A DNA stretch of 64,000 nucleotides, from assembly GCA_003569365.1 (NCBI GenBank), contig BGOS01000027.1, positions 62,001 to 126,000 on the forward strand, in the 5' to 3' direction. Position numbers and translations under genes: made by a program. The notes under the pieces were generated by a model. That model saw nothing but the letters and a program-made list of their open reading frames with translations. It had not been told where the DNA came from and did not search any database. Shown in pieces: positions 47,807-56,570 of this stretch; position 1 is the first letter of the stretch, and each line of letters opens with the position of its first letter. This stretch comes from Anaerolineaceae bacterium (lineage in GTDB: Bacteria > Chloroflexota > Anaerolineae > Anaerolineales > UBA11657).

Positions 47807-48156
47807 TTAGCGGCGCGCAGGCGCTCAAGGTGGCAGCAAGCTTTCAGGCTTGCCGCCCAGCCGCTTTGTGAGCCAGCCCGGGATGCGCAAACTTCTCGTT
47901 TTGTGCGCACCGCGTGCAGCCATTTACGGCGCCTTTAATTCTTCTTCACAAACTACATACACCGGCAACCGCGGCAACTTCCTAGACTGTAGGCAGCCGA
48001 ATTGGCGCGCTTTGCAATGTTGCCCAGATTTCAACGCAGACGGTGCGGCTTTTGGCCGGCCCTGAAGTGGCGCAATCCTTGCAACGCTACTTGATCCAGC
48101 CTGATTTATCGGGAATGTTTGATTTGAATGTGGTCGTGCTAAACTTTCGAGAGGCT
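47807..48156. other. Intergenic stretch of 350 bp
   Basis: No gene is supported. A hairpin lies at 47832-47857 right after the oxidoreductase. Near the right end TGCTAAACT (extended -10, hexamer 48140-48145) lies 12 nt before the ATG at 48157. The middle, about 47930-48000, is AT-richer and featureless to me. Confidence 0.4.
47832..47857 (+). terminator. Hairpin after the GMC oxidoreductase gene
   Basis: GGC-A-GCAAGC and GCTTGC-C-GCC form a 9-bp stem with one mismatch and a six-base loop, 26 nt after the stop. There is no T run directly after, so efficiency as a terminator is uncertain. Confidence 0.4.
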
Positions 48157-49197
48157 ATGAAATATGAGCCGTTGCCAAGGCTAATTGCGAAATTGGCGGC
48201 AGCTGCCTGCCTGCTGAGTGCTGCTTGCTCCCCAACGGGTGCCGTGGTGCAGACTAGTATTGACCAAATAGACGCCATTTCGGCGCATGCGACGCTGGTG
48301 GCTGGCGGGCCGCTGGCTGTGAATGCGGCGGTGGCCGCGACCGAAACCGCAATGGCTGTGTTGGCGGCGGGGTACGCAGCGGCAGCGACGGCCGGGGCGA
48401 CGCTGGAAACACCCACCAAGGTTAGTGCCAACGCGACGGCAACTATTGCGCCAGCCGTGATTGATTCGACTGCATCACCTGAACCAACTGCCGCGGCTAG
48501 CGCCGTGCCTGCGCTGCCGGTGTGGGGCTACAGCGGTGATTACGGCCCGCAGGCGTGGGCGCAAATGGAACTGGCGTTTGCGCTGTGTGGCTCGGGGGCC
48601 GCGCAATCCCCGATCGATCTTACTGGCGGCACCAGCGCAGACTTGGCAGACCTGCGCGTGAATTACATGCCGGCGCAGCTTGCGTTGGCGAACGATGGCT
48701 ACACTGTGCGCGCCGATTACCCGGCGGGCAGCAGCTTGCAGGTGGACGGCGTGGACTACGCGCTGCTGAATTTTGAGATGCATCATCCCAGCGAGCACAG
48801 CGTGAACGGCGTGCCATTCGCAATGGAATTGCAGCTGATCCACCAATCTGCAGCGGGCAGCATTGCGGTGCTGAGTGTGTTTGCCACGGCCGGTGCGCCC
48901 AATCCGGCATACCAGTTGCTGTGGGACAAACTGCCGGCGCAGGCTGGCGCCGCCGAACCGGTTCCGGCAGCATTCAATGCTGCCAGCCTGCTGCCCGCCG
49001 ACCGGCGCACAGCGCGCTACAACGGCTCGTTCACTGCACCACCGTGCACTGAGGGCGTGCGCTGGCTGCTGTTTGTGCAGCCGGTGGAGCTCTCGGCTGC
49101 GCAGATTGAAGCGTTTGCTGCGATCTTTCCCAACAACAGCCGCCCGCTGCAGCCTGCAGCCGGGCGCGTGCTGCAGCTGGATTCTAAGAGCCGCTAG
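48157..49197 (+). CDS. Alpha-carbonic-anhydrase-fold lipoprotein with degraded zinc site
   Basis: A 346-residue protein. Lipobox LLSAAC ends at Cys24; an Ala/Thr-rich stalk runs to about residue 118; the alpha-CA domain starts WGYSGDYGPQAW at 122. The fold motifs are kept: QSPIDL, HPSEHSVNG, FTAPPCTEGVRWL (Thr293 at the Thr199 position). But the zinc ligands differ: FEMHH places Glu207 where His94 (human CA II numbering) belongs, His209 equals His96, and MELQLIH places Gln226 at His119. NDGYTV has Tyr at the His64 proton-shuttle position. It may be inactive or use a different metal. It is followed 8 bp later by an SDR gene. Confidence 0.88.
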   Translation: MKYEPLPRLIAKLAAAACLLSAACSPTGAVVQTSIDQIDAISAHATLVAGGPLAVNAAVAATETAMAVLAAGYAAAATAGATLETPTKVSANATATIAPAVIDSTASPEPTAAASAVPALPVWGYSGDYGPQAWAQMELAFALCGSGAAQSPIDLTGGTSADLADLRVNYMPAQLALANDGYTVRADYPAGSSLQVDGVDYALLNFEMHHPSEHSVNGVPFAMELQLIHQSAAGSIAVLSVFATAGAPNPAYQLLWDKLPAQAGAAEPVPAAFNAASLLPADRRTARYNGSFTAPPCTEGVRWLLFVQPVELSAAQIEAFAAIFPNNSRPLQPAAGRVLQLDSKSR

Positions 49198-49205
49198 GCA
49201 CTCGC

Positions 49206-50030
49206 ATGCGCGCCGTACTTGTTACCGGGGCAAGCACCGGCATCGGCCGGGCCTGCGCACTGCATTGCGCGCAGCGCGGCTGGCAGGTGTTTGCGGGCGT
49301 GCGCAGCGCAGCGGATGGCGCTGCACTGAGCGCACAGGCTGCGGCCATCACGCCGCTGCTGCTGGATGTGACTGTGGCGGAGCAGGTGGCAGCTGCAGCG
49401 CAAACGCTGGCGGCCAGTGTTGGTGGCGGCTTGCATGGGCTTGTGAACAACGCTGGGATTGCGGTGGCCGGCCCGCTGGAATTTTTGCCGCTGGCACAGT
49501 TTCGGCGGCAGCTGGAAGTTAATGTTGTGGGCCAGCTGGCGGTGACACAGGCCGTGCTGCCGTTGTTGCGCAGCGCACGCGGGCGCATCATCAACATCAG
49601 CTCCGTGAGCGGGCGGGTGGCAGCGCCGTTACTTGGCGCGTATGCTGCCTCCAAGTTTGCACTGGAAGCGCTCTCGGATGCATTGCGCTCAGAGCTGCGC
49701 CCGTGGGGCATGCATGTCTGCAGCGTGCAGCCCGGACCGATAGACACGCCCATTTGGGGCAAGTCCCGCAGTGCAGCTGCGGCGCTACAGGCCGGGCTTC
49801 CGCCGCAAGCAGACAGCTTGTACGGGGCTGCCATGAAGGCCGCCGCGCTGCAGGTGGCCGGGCTGCAGCCCGTGATGCTGCCGCCGGAGCAAGTGGCGCG
49901 CGCCGTATGGCATGCGCTTACTGCGCGCTGGCCGCGGGCGCGCTACCCGATTGGCATGCCGGGATACAGCGCGGAATTTGTGGCGCGCTTTGCGCCGGAC
50001 CGCTTGCGCAACTGGCTGGTGCAGGTGTAG
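49206..50030 (+). CDS. Short-chain dehydrogenase/reductase
   Basis: A 274-residue classical SDR. TGASTGIG is at residues 7-14, NNAGIAVAGP near 82, ISSVSG near 131 and the active site YAASKFALE near 145-153. SVQPGPIDTPIWGK is typical of members acting on retinol, steroids or other lipophilic alcohols, though the substrate is unknown. It lies 8 bp after the carbonic-anhydrase-like gene and is probably co-transcribed. It is not closely similar to the SDR at 45034. Confidence 0.9.
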   Translation: MRAVLVTGASTGIGRACALHCAQRGWQVFAGVRSAADGAALSAQAAAITPLLLDVTVAEQVAAAAQTLAASVGGGLHGLVNNAGIAVAGPLEFLPLAQFRRQLEVNVVGQLAVTQAVLPLLRSARGRIINISSVSGRVAAPLLGAYAASKFALEALSDALRSELRPWGMHVCSVQPGPIDTPIWGKSRSAAAALQAGLPPQADSLYGAAMKAAALQVAGLQPVMLPPEQVARAVWHALTARWPRARYPIGMPGYSAEFVARFAPDRLRNWLVQV

Positions 50031-50128
50031 TCCTGTGATGTGGTCAACGATGCCGGGCACCGGCGCGACTGGCATTGATGCAGCTGCGCTTTTGCGCAGC
50101 CCAGAATTGAGAGAAAGGATTTATTAGT

Positions 50129-51565
50129 ATGAATGGTTGGAAGTACAAGACACCGCCGCTGCTTGCGATCGCGCTGCTGCTGTTTGCGTGCAACAGCCCC
50201 ACGCCTGCTCCCGTGCCCGACAATCCGCTATCCGGAACCGCGCTCGCTGCCGCCCGCACGCGGGTGCCAGAGCGCAAAGCACTGGCAACCCAGCAGGCAA
50301 AACAGACAGTGCAGGCAATGGCCGGATTGACCACTGCCAAGGGATCGGAAACACCCGGCGCCAGCGTGCCTGCCACAGCAGTGACTGCCAGCACCACACC
50401 TGCTGCCCAGCCAACGGCCGCCAGCAGCGCAAGCGAAGCCACCAGTACAGCGCAGCCCTCACTAACTCCCAGCTGGACGCCTACGCCCAGTTGGACGCCC
50501 ACCGCCAGCTGGACGCCCACTCCCAGCTGGACGCCCACGCTCAACCCTACTATTACCGGCACGCCCAGTATGACGCCGTCCCCCACTACCACCTTAACTG
50601 CCACGCCAACAATCACCCCGACTGCGGCGGGCGGCGGTGGCACCCGGATTGCGTTTGTGGCTGCACGCGATGGCAACCGCGAGATTTACACCATGCTGCT
50701 GGATGGCAGCAGCGCGCTGCGCCTGGCCGAGGCGCCCGCGGATGACTCCGCGCCGGCGTGGTCGCCCAACGGCACGCGCATTGCGTTCCATAGTTCACGC
50801 AATGGCAACTTTGAGATCTACGTGATGAATGCCGATGGCAGCAATATTGCGCGCCTAACCACCGCCACCGGCGATGACCAATACCCGGTCTGGTCTAAAG
50901 ACAGCAGCAAGATCGCCTTCACTTCCAACCGCGATGGCAATCAAGAAATCTATGCAATGAACGCGGACGGCTCATCGCAGACGCGCCTGACGCTGAGCAC
51001 GAAAGAAGACGGCGGCCCGCAATGGTCGCCGGATGGCACAAAGATTGTGTTTACCTCCCTGCGCGATGGCGACGCGGAAGTGTATGTAATGGGTGCGGAC
51101 GGCTCGGCGCAGACCCGCCTGACTTACAATACTGCTTACCAAGGCGATGCTGTTTGGTCAGCGGATGGCACACTGCTGGCTTTTGTATCAGCTGCCGATG
51201 GCAACAAAGAGATCTACACTATGAAGCCGACCGGCGCTGAAACCAAGCGCCTCACTACAAGCAGCGGTGACGATATTGCGCCGCAATGGTCGCCGGACGG
51301 CAGCAAGCTGGTGTTCGTTTCGGCGCGCGATGGCAACAACGAGATTTACTCAATGAACAATGCCGGCACTGAACAGGTGCGCCTGACAAGCAACTCTGCG
51401 GACGATAGTGCGGTGCGCTGGTCGCCGGACGGCTCGCAGCTTTTGTATGTGAGCAGCCGGGACGGCAACACTGAAATCTACAGCATGCTGGCGAATGGCA
51501 GTTCGCAAACAAATCTGTCGCGCAACAGCAGCGCTGATGTGGAACCCGTGTGGCAGTTGAAGTAA
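50129..51565 (+). CDS. Lipoprotein with seven-bladed PD40 (TolB-like) propeller
   Basis: A 478-residue protein with an AAAGGA ribosome site. The signal peptide ends in LLFAC (Cys21). A Thr/Pro/Ala-rich stalk (residues 25-165) contains four tandem PSWTPT repeats. From residue 170 seven PD40 units follow, each with a core like RDGNxEIYxM and xWSPDGxxIxF, enough for one closed seven-bladed beta propeller like the TolB C-terminal domain. Probably a surface protein that binds ligands or partner proteins. No Tol-Pal genes are nearby. Its 3' end overlaps the annotated thrC start. Confidence 0.88.
   Translation: MNGWKYKTPPLLAIALLLFACNSPTPAPVPDNPLSGTALAAARTRVPERKALATQQAKQTVQAMAGLTTAKGSETPGASVPATAVTASTTPAAQPTAASSASEATSTAQPSLTPSWTPTPSWTPTASWTPTPSWTPTLNPTITGTPSMTPSPTTTLTATPTITPTAAGGGGTRIAFVAARDGNREIYTMLLDGSSALRLAEAPADDSAPAWSPNGTRIAFHSSRNGNFEIYVMNADGSNIARLTTATGDDQYPVWSKDSSKIAFTSNRDGNQEIYAMNADGSSQTRLTLSTKEDGGPQWSPDGTKIVFTSLRDGDAEVYVMGADGSAQTRLTYNTAYQGDAVWSADGTLLAFVSAADGNKEIYTMKPTGAETKRLTTSSGDDIAPQWSPDGSKLVFVSARDGNNEIYSMNNAGTEQVRLTSNSADDSAVRWSPDGSQLLYVSSRDGNTEIYSMLANGSSQTNLSRNSSADVEPVWQLK
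50468..50539 (+). repeat. Four tandem 18-bp repeats encoding PSWTPT
   Basis: Units read like CCCAGCTGGACGCCCACT with few mismatches, in frame within the stalk of the PD40 lipoprotein. Copy number changes here would lengthen or shorten the stalk in steps of six residues. Confidence 0.9.
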
Positions 51566-52959
51566 ACGCGGTGCTTCAGGCTGCCGGGCCGGCGGCCACC
51601 TTGGCGGGCAGCTTCCGCTCGCATTTGCGCTGCTTCAACGGCTGCGGTGGCAGCTACCCGGTTGATTCGATTGTGTATCTCTGTCCGCACTGTGGCGGCT
51701 TGCTGGAGGTGCACCATGATGTGGACGCACTAGTACGGCACGCGCCGGCAGAGTGGCGCAAGCTGCTGGACAGCCGCGCAGCCACCACGCGCTGGCCGTA
51801 CGGCGGCGGCGTGTGGAGCATGAAGGAGTGGGTGGCGCCGGAGCTGCGCGCTGAAAATGTTGTCAGTATGTACGAGGGCAACTCCAATCTCTTTTGGGCT
51901 GATCGCTTTGGCAAAAGCATCGGGCTGGATGACCTGTGGGTAAAGCTGTGCGGCAACAGCCACACCGGCAGCTTCAAGGATCTGGGCATGACGGTGCTGG
52001 TGAGCGTGGTGAAGCAGATGATTGCGGACGGCAGTCCGGTGCGCGCCGTGGCATGTGCCAGCACCGGTGACACCAGCGCGGCCCTTGCCGCGTACGCTGC
52101 GGCTGCTGGCATTCCGGCAGTTGTATTCCTGCCACGCAACAAGGTGAGCGATGCGCAGCTGGTGCAGCCGCTGGCGCATGGCGCGCACGTGCTGGCACTG
52201 GACACAGACTTTGACGGCTGCATGCGCGTGGTGCGCGAGGTGACGCAGGACAACAGCATCTATTTGGCCAACTCGATGAACAGCCTGCGCATTGAGGGCC
52301 AGAAGACCGTGGGCGTGGAGATTGTGCGCCAGTTTGACTGGACCGTGCCGGACTGGATCATCATTCCGGCGGGCAACCTGGGCAATGTTAGCGCGCTCTA
52401 CAAGGGGCTAAAACTGCTCCAAGACCTCGGAATAATCACGCGCCTGCCGCGGCTGGTGGCTGCGCAGGCCAGCCGCGCCAACCCCTTTTACCAGAGCTTT
52501 TGCAATAATTTTGCGGCGCCGGTGGCCATGCAAGCAGAAGCCACGCAGGCATCGGCCATCCGCATTGGTGCGCCGGTGAGCTATGCCAAGGCGGTGCAGG
52601 CCATTCTGCAGACGGATGGCTTGGTGGAGCAAGCCAGCGAGCAAGAGCTGGCGACAGCGGCCGCACTTGCCGATAAAACGGGCATGTATGCCTGCCCGCA
52701 TACCGCTGTGGCGCTGGCGGCGCTGTGCAAACTGCGCCAGAACAATACCATCCAGCCTGGTGCGCGCGTGGTGGTCATCAGCACCGCGCACGGCCTCAAG
52801 TTCAGCGGCTTCAAGTCCGGCTATCACGAGGGCAGCTTGCCGCTGGTTACCAGTGACCATGCCAACCCGCCCCTGCAGTTGCCGGCGACAGCAGCGGCGG
52901 TGCGGGCTGTTTTGGACAGCCGGCTGCCTGGCCTGCCGGCTGCGAGCGCGCGTGTTTAA
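51550..52959 (+). CDS. thrC: Threonine synthase
   Basis: A 469-residue PLP enzyme from GTG 51550; GTG 51571 is an alternative start that would avoid the 16-bp overlap with the upstream gene. An N-terminal zinc-ribbon-like region (CFNGCGG...CPHCGG) is followed by the catalytic core with the PLP lysine in [10 protein letters not shown] (about residue 143), [17 protein letters not shown], and [15 protein letters not shown]. It converts O-phosphohomoserine to threonine. No other threonine genes are nearby. Confidence 0.93.
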   Translation: MAVEVNAVLQAAGPAATLAGSFRSHLRCFNGCGGSYPVDSIVYLCPHCGGLLEVHHDVDALVRHAPAEWRKLLDSRAATTRWPYGGGVWSMKEWVAPELRAENVVSMYEGNSNLFWADRFGKSIGLDDLWVKLCGNSHTGSFKDLGMTVLVSVVKQMIADGSPVRAVACASTGDTSAALAAYAAAAGIPAVVFLPRNKVSDAQLVQPLAHGAHVLALDTDFDGCMRVVREVTQDNSIYLANSMNSLRIEGQKTVGVEIVRQFDWTVPDWIIIPAGNLGNVSALYKGLKLLQDLGIITRLPRLVAAQASRANPFYQSFCNNFAAPVAMQAEATQASAIRIGAPVSYAKAVQAILQTDGLVEQASEQELATAAALADKTGMYACPHTAVALAALCKLRQNNTIQPGARVVVISTAHGLKFSGFKSGYHEGSLPLVTSDHANPPLQLPATAAAVRAVLDSRLPGLPAASARV

Positions 52960-52974
52960 TCAGCTGGTGCTGCA

Positions 52975-54516
52975 ATGAGCGCGCCACCGGACGCCGTGCG
53001 CAGCGCACGCGGCCATACGCTGGAGCAGACTGCCAGCCTGCCGGGCGTGGACTTTAGCGGTGAAGACCTGCATGGCGCCACGCTGAGCAGCGCGGACTTG
53101 CGCGGCGCAGACCTGTCGCACAGCAATCTAACTGGTGCTGACCTGTCTAATGCCATGCTGAATGATGCCAACCTGTCCCATGCCAATCTGACGGATGCAA
53201 AGCTGGGCGGTGCCAGCCTGTACGGTGCCGATCTAACCGCTGCCTGCCTGCTGCGCGCCGCGCTGCAGAACTGCAATCTGGACCAAGTGCGGGCTGCCGG
53301 CGCCAGCTTTGAACACGCGCAGCTCACATCTGCGCTGCTGCGCAATGCCAGTTTTCAGCGCGCCAACTTGATGCATGCAATTTTAGTGGATGCAGACCTG
53401 ACTGAAACCGACTTCACAGATGCGAATCTAAGCCACGCCAATCTGCTGAATGCGCTTGTGCTGGGCATTGTGATGTCCGGCGCGGATCTGCGCTGGGTGC
53501 GCATGAACATTAGTGACTGGAGCACCACGCGCCAGCTTGCAGAGAAGCACCGCTTGGTATGCAAGGTTCATCAGACCGACATTAGCGGCGAGGACGGCGT
53601 TGACATTAATTTGCAAAATGTGGACCTGTCAGAGTGCAATTTTGATGGCGCAAATCTTGTAAACGTTTTGCTGGGTGGAAGTAATCTGACAGATAGCACC
53701 TTGCGCAGCGCGCACTTGGACAAAGCCCAATTTAATTTGTGCAATCTGACCCGGGCAGACTTTAGCGCTGCCGCCCTAACGCAAGCGAATTTTCGCAATG
53801 CGATTCTGGTGGGGGCAAACTTTCACGCAGCGGACCTGACACAGGCATTGTTCGTGGATGCTGACTTAATGGATGCCGACCTGAGCAAGGCCCGCTTGGT
53901 GTCCGCCAACCTAAGCGGCGCAAAGCTGCGCAATGCAAATTTTTCGGGGTCCATCTTGCGCGGAGCTTCGCTGGTGGATGCGGACCTGACGGGTGCCAGT
54001 TTGGAAGGTGCCAGCCTGCTCAACACGGACTTCCGCCGTGCCAATCTGTTGAATATTAATTTGCGCTACGCAATTATTAACGATGGTACGCAATTGAGTG
54101 ACAAACTGCGCGTAGTGCGAAATCTGACCAGCTTGTCTTCAATCAAAGAGAGTATGCGCGGGGTTGACCTAAGCGATGTGAACTTAAGCCACGCCAACTT
54201 GTCCAAGGTTGATCTGACCGATGCAAATCTGCGCCGCAGCAATCTTACTGGCGCGGATTTTCGCGGAGCAACACTGACAAATGCTGACCTGCGGGATGTG
54301 AGGCTGCGCTATGCCCGCTTTGAAGGCGCCTATTTAGTTGGAGCGGACTTGCGGGGCGCCGACTTGCTGATGGCGCGTATATCCACGAGTCAGCTGCTGA
54401 GTGCGCGCTCATTGGTTGGGGCCCGCCTGCCGGGTGGCGTGACGCCCGAAGAATTGCGGCGCAGCGTTAAGGTACTTGGCCTGCCCACCGCGCTGCCGCC
54501 ACTGCGGCGCACCTGA
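52975..54516 (+). CDS. Pentapeptide-repeat protein
   Basis: A 513-residue protein made almost wholly of A(D/N)Lxx-type pentapeptides (for example ADLRGADLSHSNLTGADLS), which fold as a right-handed quadrilateral beta helix. Two interruptions, near residues 180-205 and 360-395, break the helix into three sections. No signal peptide or membrane segment. Some family members mimic DNA and protect gyrase, but most have no known role; nothing here points to a specific one. It lies 15 bp after thrC and 17 bp before the small gene at 54534. Confidence 0.9.
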   Translation: MSAPPDAVRSARGHTLEQTASLPGVDFSGEDLHGATLSSADLRGADLSHSNLTGADLSNAMLNDANLSHANLTDAKLGGASLYGADLTAACLLRAALQNCNLDQVRAAGASFEHAQLTSALLRNASFQRANLMHAILVDADLTETDFTDANLSHANLLNALVLGIVMSGADLRWVRMNISDWSTTRQLAEKHRLVCKVHQTDISGEDGVDINLQNVDLSECNFDGANLVNVLLGGSNLTDSTLRSAHLDKAQFNLCNLTRADFSAAALTQANFRNAILVGANFHAADLTQALFVDADLMDADLSKARLVSANLSGAKLRNANFSGSILRGASLVDADLTGASLEGASLLNTDFRRANLLNINLRYAIINDGTQLSDKLRVVRNLTSLSSIKESMRGVDLSDVNLSHANLSKVDLTDANLRRSNLTGADFRGATLTNADLRDVRLRYARFEGAYLVGADLRGADLLMARISTSQLLSARSLVGARLPGGVTPEELRRSVKVLGLPTALPPLRRT

Positions 54517-54533
54517 TTTCAGCCGGCGGATGC

Positions 54534-54956
54534 ATGGCCGGGCAGGCATTGTTTGCGGGCCTTGTCTTCAGCGTGGACGGCTTGCCTGCGGGCACGGCGC
54601 ACGTAGGTGCCGAGCCGCAGTATGTGGTCGCAGAGGATGGCTTCAACTGGCACGTGCCCAGCGCCAGCATCGACCGCGCCGTGCTCGGCGCCCTGCGCGA
54701 GCAGATTCTGGAACACAAGGATTTGGTGGGCAGCAGCACACTGCAGTTGCTGGGCAAGGATGACCTTTTCACAAAAGCGATGGTGGACTCATCATTGCGC
54801 AACCTTGACCAGCATTTTGAGCAATTGCTGGCAGCGGGACTGCCGTCCGCAGCGCGCCAATGGCTGGGCATGCTCGGTTTTCGCATCGTTGTAAACCATC
54901 GCGGGGAAATCCTGCGCATCGACCAGCCGGCCGCAGCCGGCCCGGACAGCGAGTGA
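54534..54956 (+). CDS. Conserved-looking small protein of unknown function
   Basis: A 140-residue soluble protein from ATG 54534. The first 45 residues are beta-like (ALFAGLVFSVDGLPA, EPQYVVAEDGF), the middle is helical with IDRAVLGALREQILEHKDLV, and the end is short beta. I do not recognise the family. It lies 17 bp after the pentapeptide-repeat gene, so the two are probably in one operon and may work together. Confidence 0.6.
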   Translation: MAGQALFAGLVFSVDGLPAGTAHVGAEPQYVVAEDGFNWHVPSASIDRAVLGALREQILEHKDLVGSSTLQLLGKDDLFTKAMVDSSLRNLDQHFEQLLAAGLPSAARQWLGMLGFRIVVNHRGEILRIDQPAAAGPDSE

Positions 54957-54971
54957 TTTCTGCCATGTGTA

Positions 54972-54980
54972 TGGCATAAT
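54972..54980 (+). promoter_or_regulatory. Extended -10 promoter before the LysM lipoprotein
   Basis: TGGCATAAT fits an extended -10 (TGn plus hexamer), about 47 nt before the ATG at 55028. The overlapping GCCAT...ATGGC inverted repeat could be an operator. GGAGAAG is the ribosome site. Confidence 0.45.
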
Positions 54981-55027
54981 CACGCATCGCTAGGCGGCGG
55001 CCAATTGCCTGCCGCGGGAGAAGCCCC

Positions 55028-55873
55028 ATGAAGCCCCAAGTACTTTATACAGCGCTGCTTTTGTCCGGCACGCTTGCCATGGCCGGCTGTACGCGCTCTG
55101 CCACAGATGCCGTGCTGCCAGAAGAAACTGCGCCCGCCGCGGATGAAGCAGCGGCAGTGGATGCCGAACTGGCCGCGCAAAATGCCACCATGCAGGCGCT
55201 GCTCGACAGTGGCCTGACGCAAACTGTGGCAGCGCGCACGGGCGCGGCTGTCACTGAAGCCAGCAGTACACCGCAGCCGGAGCCGCCCACCATGCCGCCG
55301 GCAACCACAGTCCCCGTGGTTGCGGCGCTTGAACCGGCAGCCATAACGCAGACCGCGCTGGTAGACCAGGTAGTGCAAACCATGACGGCGCAGGCTGCCG
55401 TTGCGTCGGCTGGTCCCGCTGCAACGGTGGCGCCCGCAGCCACCGCTGTGCCGCAAGCAGGCGCAGCCCCTGCCGCAACTGTTGTGCCGGCTGCAACTGC
55501 CGTGCCCCAAGCCACTGCCGGTCCCGCCGCAACCGCTGTGCGGCCGGCGACTGCTGTCAAGTACACAGTTCAAGCGGGTGACTGGGTTTATAAAATTGCG
55601 CGCGCTTACGGCATCAGCGTGGAAGAGCTGCTGGCGGGCAACCCCGGGATGGACAAGGATGCCCTTGTGCCCGGCCAGGTGATTACAATCCCGGCTGCGG
55701 GTCAGGTGGTTATTGCACCCACCAACACCACGGTCTACACGGTGCAGGCGGGAGATACTTTGTTTGCGATTGCGCTGCGCAACAACACCACCACGGCAGC
55801 GCTTGCCACGCTGAACAACATCACCGACCCGGACACGCTGGCTCCGGGTGATGTGCTGCGCATCCCCAAGTAG
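55028..55873 (+). CDS. LysM-domain lipoprotein
   Basis: A 281-residue protein. The signal peptide ends LAMAGC (Cys22). A long Ala/Pro/Val-rich linker with imperfect repeats of AATAVPQA type spans residues 70-175. Two LysM domains follow: YTVQAGDWVYKIARAYGIS at about 178-221 and YTVQAGDTLFAIALRNN at about 236-280. LysM binds GlcNAc-containing polymers such as peptidoglycan, so this protein probably tethers at the cell wall. No hydrolase domain is present. Confidence 0.9.
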   Translation: MKPQVLYTALLLSGTLAMAGCTRSATDAVLPEETAPAADEAAAVDAELAAQNATMQALLDSGLTQTVAARTGAAVTEASSTPQPEPPTMPPATTVPVVAALEPAAITQTALVDQVVQTMTAQAAVASAGPAATVAPAATAVPQAGAAPAATVVPAATAVPQATAGPAATAVRPATAVKYTVQAGDWVYKIARAYGISVEELLAGNPGMDKDALVPGQVITIPAAGQVVIAPTNTTVYTVQAGDTLFAIALRNNTTTAALATLNNITDPDTLAPGDVLRIPK

Positions 55874-55884
55874 CACTGCAGCCC

Positions 55885-56442
55885 GTGGCTGCCGCACCCG
55901 CCTCGGAGATCACCTATCGCGGGCGCGCGTTTAACCTGCGCACCGTAACTGCGCGCTTGCGCAGCGGCCGGCAGGGCACTTGGGAAGTGCTCGACCATCC
56001 CGGCGGCGTGGCGATGGTGGCGGTTGACGCCGGGGGTGGTGTGCTGCTCGTGCGCCAGTTTCGCGCCGCGATTGGCGCGCAGCTGCTGGAGGTGCCAGCC
56101 GGCACGTGCGAGGCCGGCGAGCAGCCGCACGAAACCGCCGCCCGCGAACTGCAGGAAGAAGTGGGCATGCGCGCCGCCCAACTGGTCCTGCTCGGAAAAT
56201 TTTATGTGGCGCCCGGCTATACCAGCGAGCTGCTGCATGCCTACCTTGCCACTGGGCTCACTGCTTCCGTTCTGCCGGCCGATGAAGATGAAGAACTCAG
56301 CATCGAGCGCGTTCCATTGGCTGAACTGCTGCTGATGATTAAACGCGGCGAGATTGAGGACGGCAAAACGATTACCGCTGTGCTGCTGGCTGCGGCCCAC
56401 CCGTTACTTGCTGCCGGTGCGCCGGCAGCTGCCACACCCTAA
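55885..56442 (+). CDS. NUDIX hydrolase, ADP-ribose pyrophosphatase-like
   Basis: A 185-residue protein from GTG 55885. The Nudix box reads GTCEAGEQPHETAARELQEE plus VGM (about residues 73-95) and fits GX5EX7REUXEEXGU. Upstream VLLVRQFRAAIGAQLLEVPAG and downstream VAPGYTSELLHAYLA are typical of ADP-ribose pyrophosphatases (NudF group). It removes ADP-ribose or related dinucleotides. It lies 11 bp after the LysM gene, likely one operon. Confidence 0.9.
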   Translation: MAAAPASEITYRGRAFNLRTVTARLRSGRQGTWEVLDHPGGVAMVAVDAGGGVLLVRQFRAAIGAQLLEVPAGTCEAGEQPHETAARELQEEVGMRAAQLVLLGKFYVAPGYTSELLHAYLATGLTASVLPADEDEELSIERVPLAELLLMIKRGEIEDGKTITAVLLAAAHPLLAAGAPAAATP

Positions 56443-56466
56443 GCTGCGCCGGGCAGCGCTCGCGCT

Positions 56467-56474
56467 GATATAAT
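56467..56474 (+). promoter_or_regulatory. Extended -10 promoter before dnaE
   Basis: TGATATAAT contains a perfect TATAAT (56469-56474) with TGn. +1 would be near 56481, giving a leader of about 90 nt. Confidence 0.5.
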
Positions 56475-56570
56475 GCGCGCGCGCTGGCGGCCGGCCTGCG
56501 CCGCAATTGGCCCGCAGACCCGCGGCCCGGCGCACCGCCGCTGTGTGCCGGCACAAGCGCCCCCAACCAC

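Noticed and set aside
47850-48065. 71-codon frame in the 350-bp gap
   Set aside because: Mixed composition, no ribosome site, no hydrophobic pattern or homology; likely chance.
50468-50539. Short regular repeats as a possible CRISPR array
   Set aside because: The 18-bp units are contiguous without spacers and encode an in-frame PSWTPT stalk.
48000-56500. A new defence island around the pentapeptide-repeat gene
   Set aside because: Neighbours are housekeeping (thrC, NUDIX) or surface proteins; no nuclease, ATPase or toxin-antitoxin signature is present.
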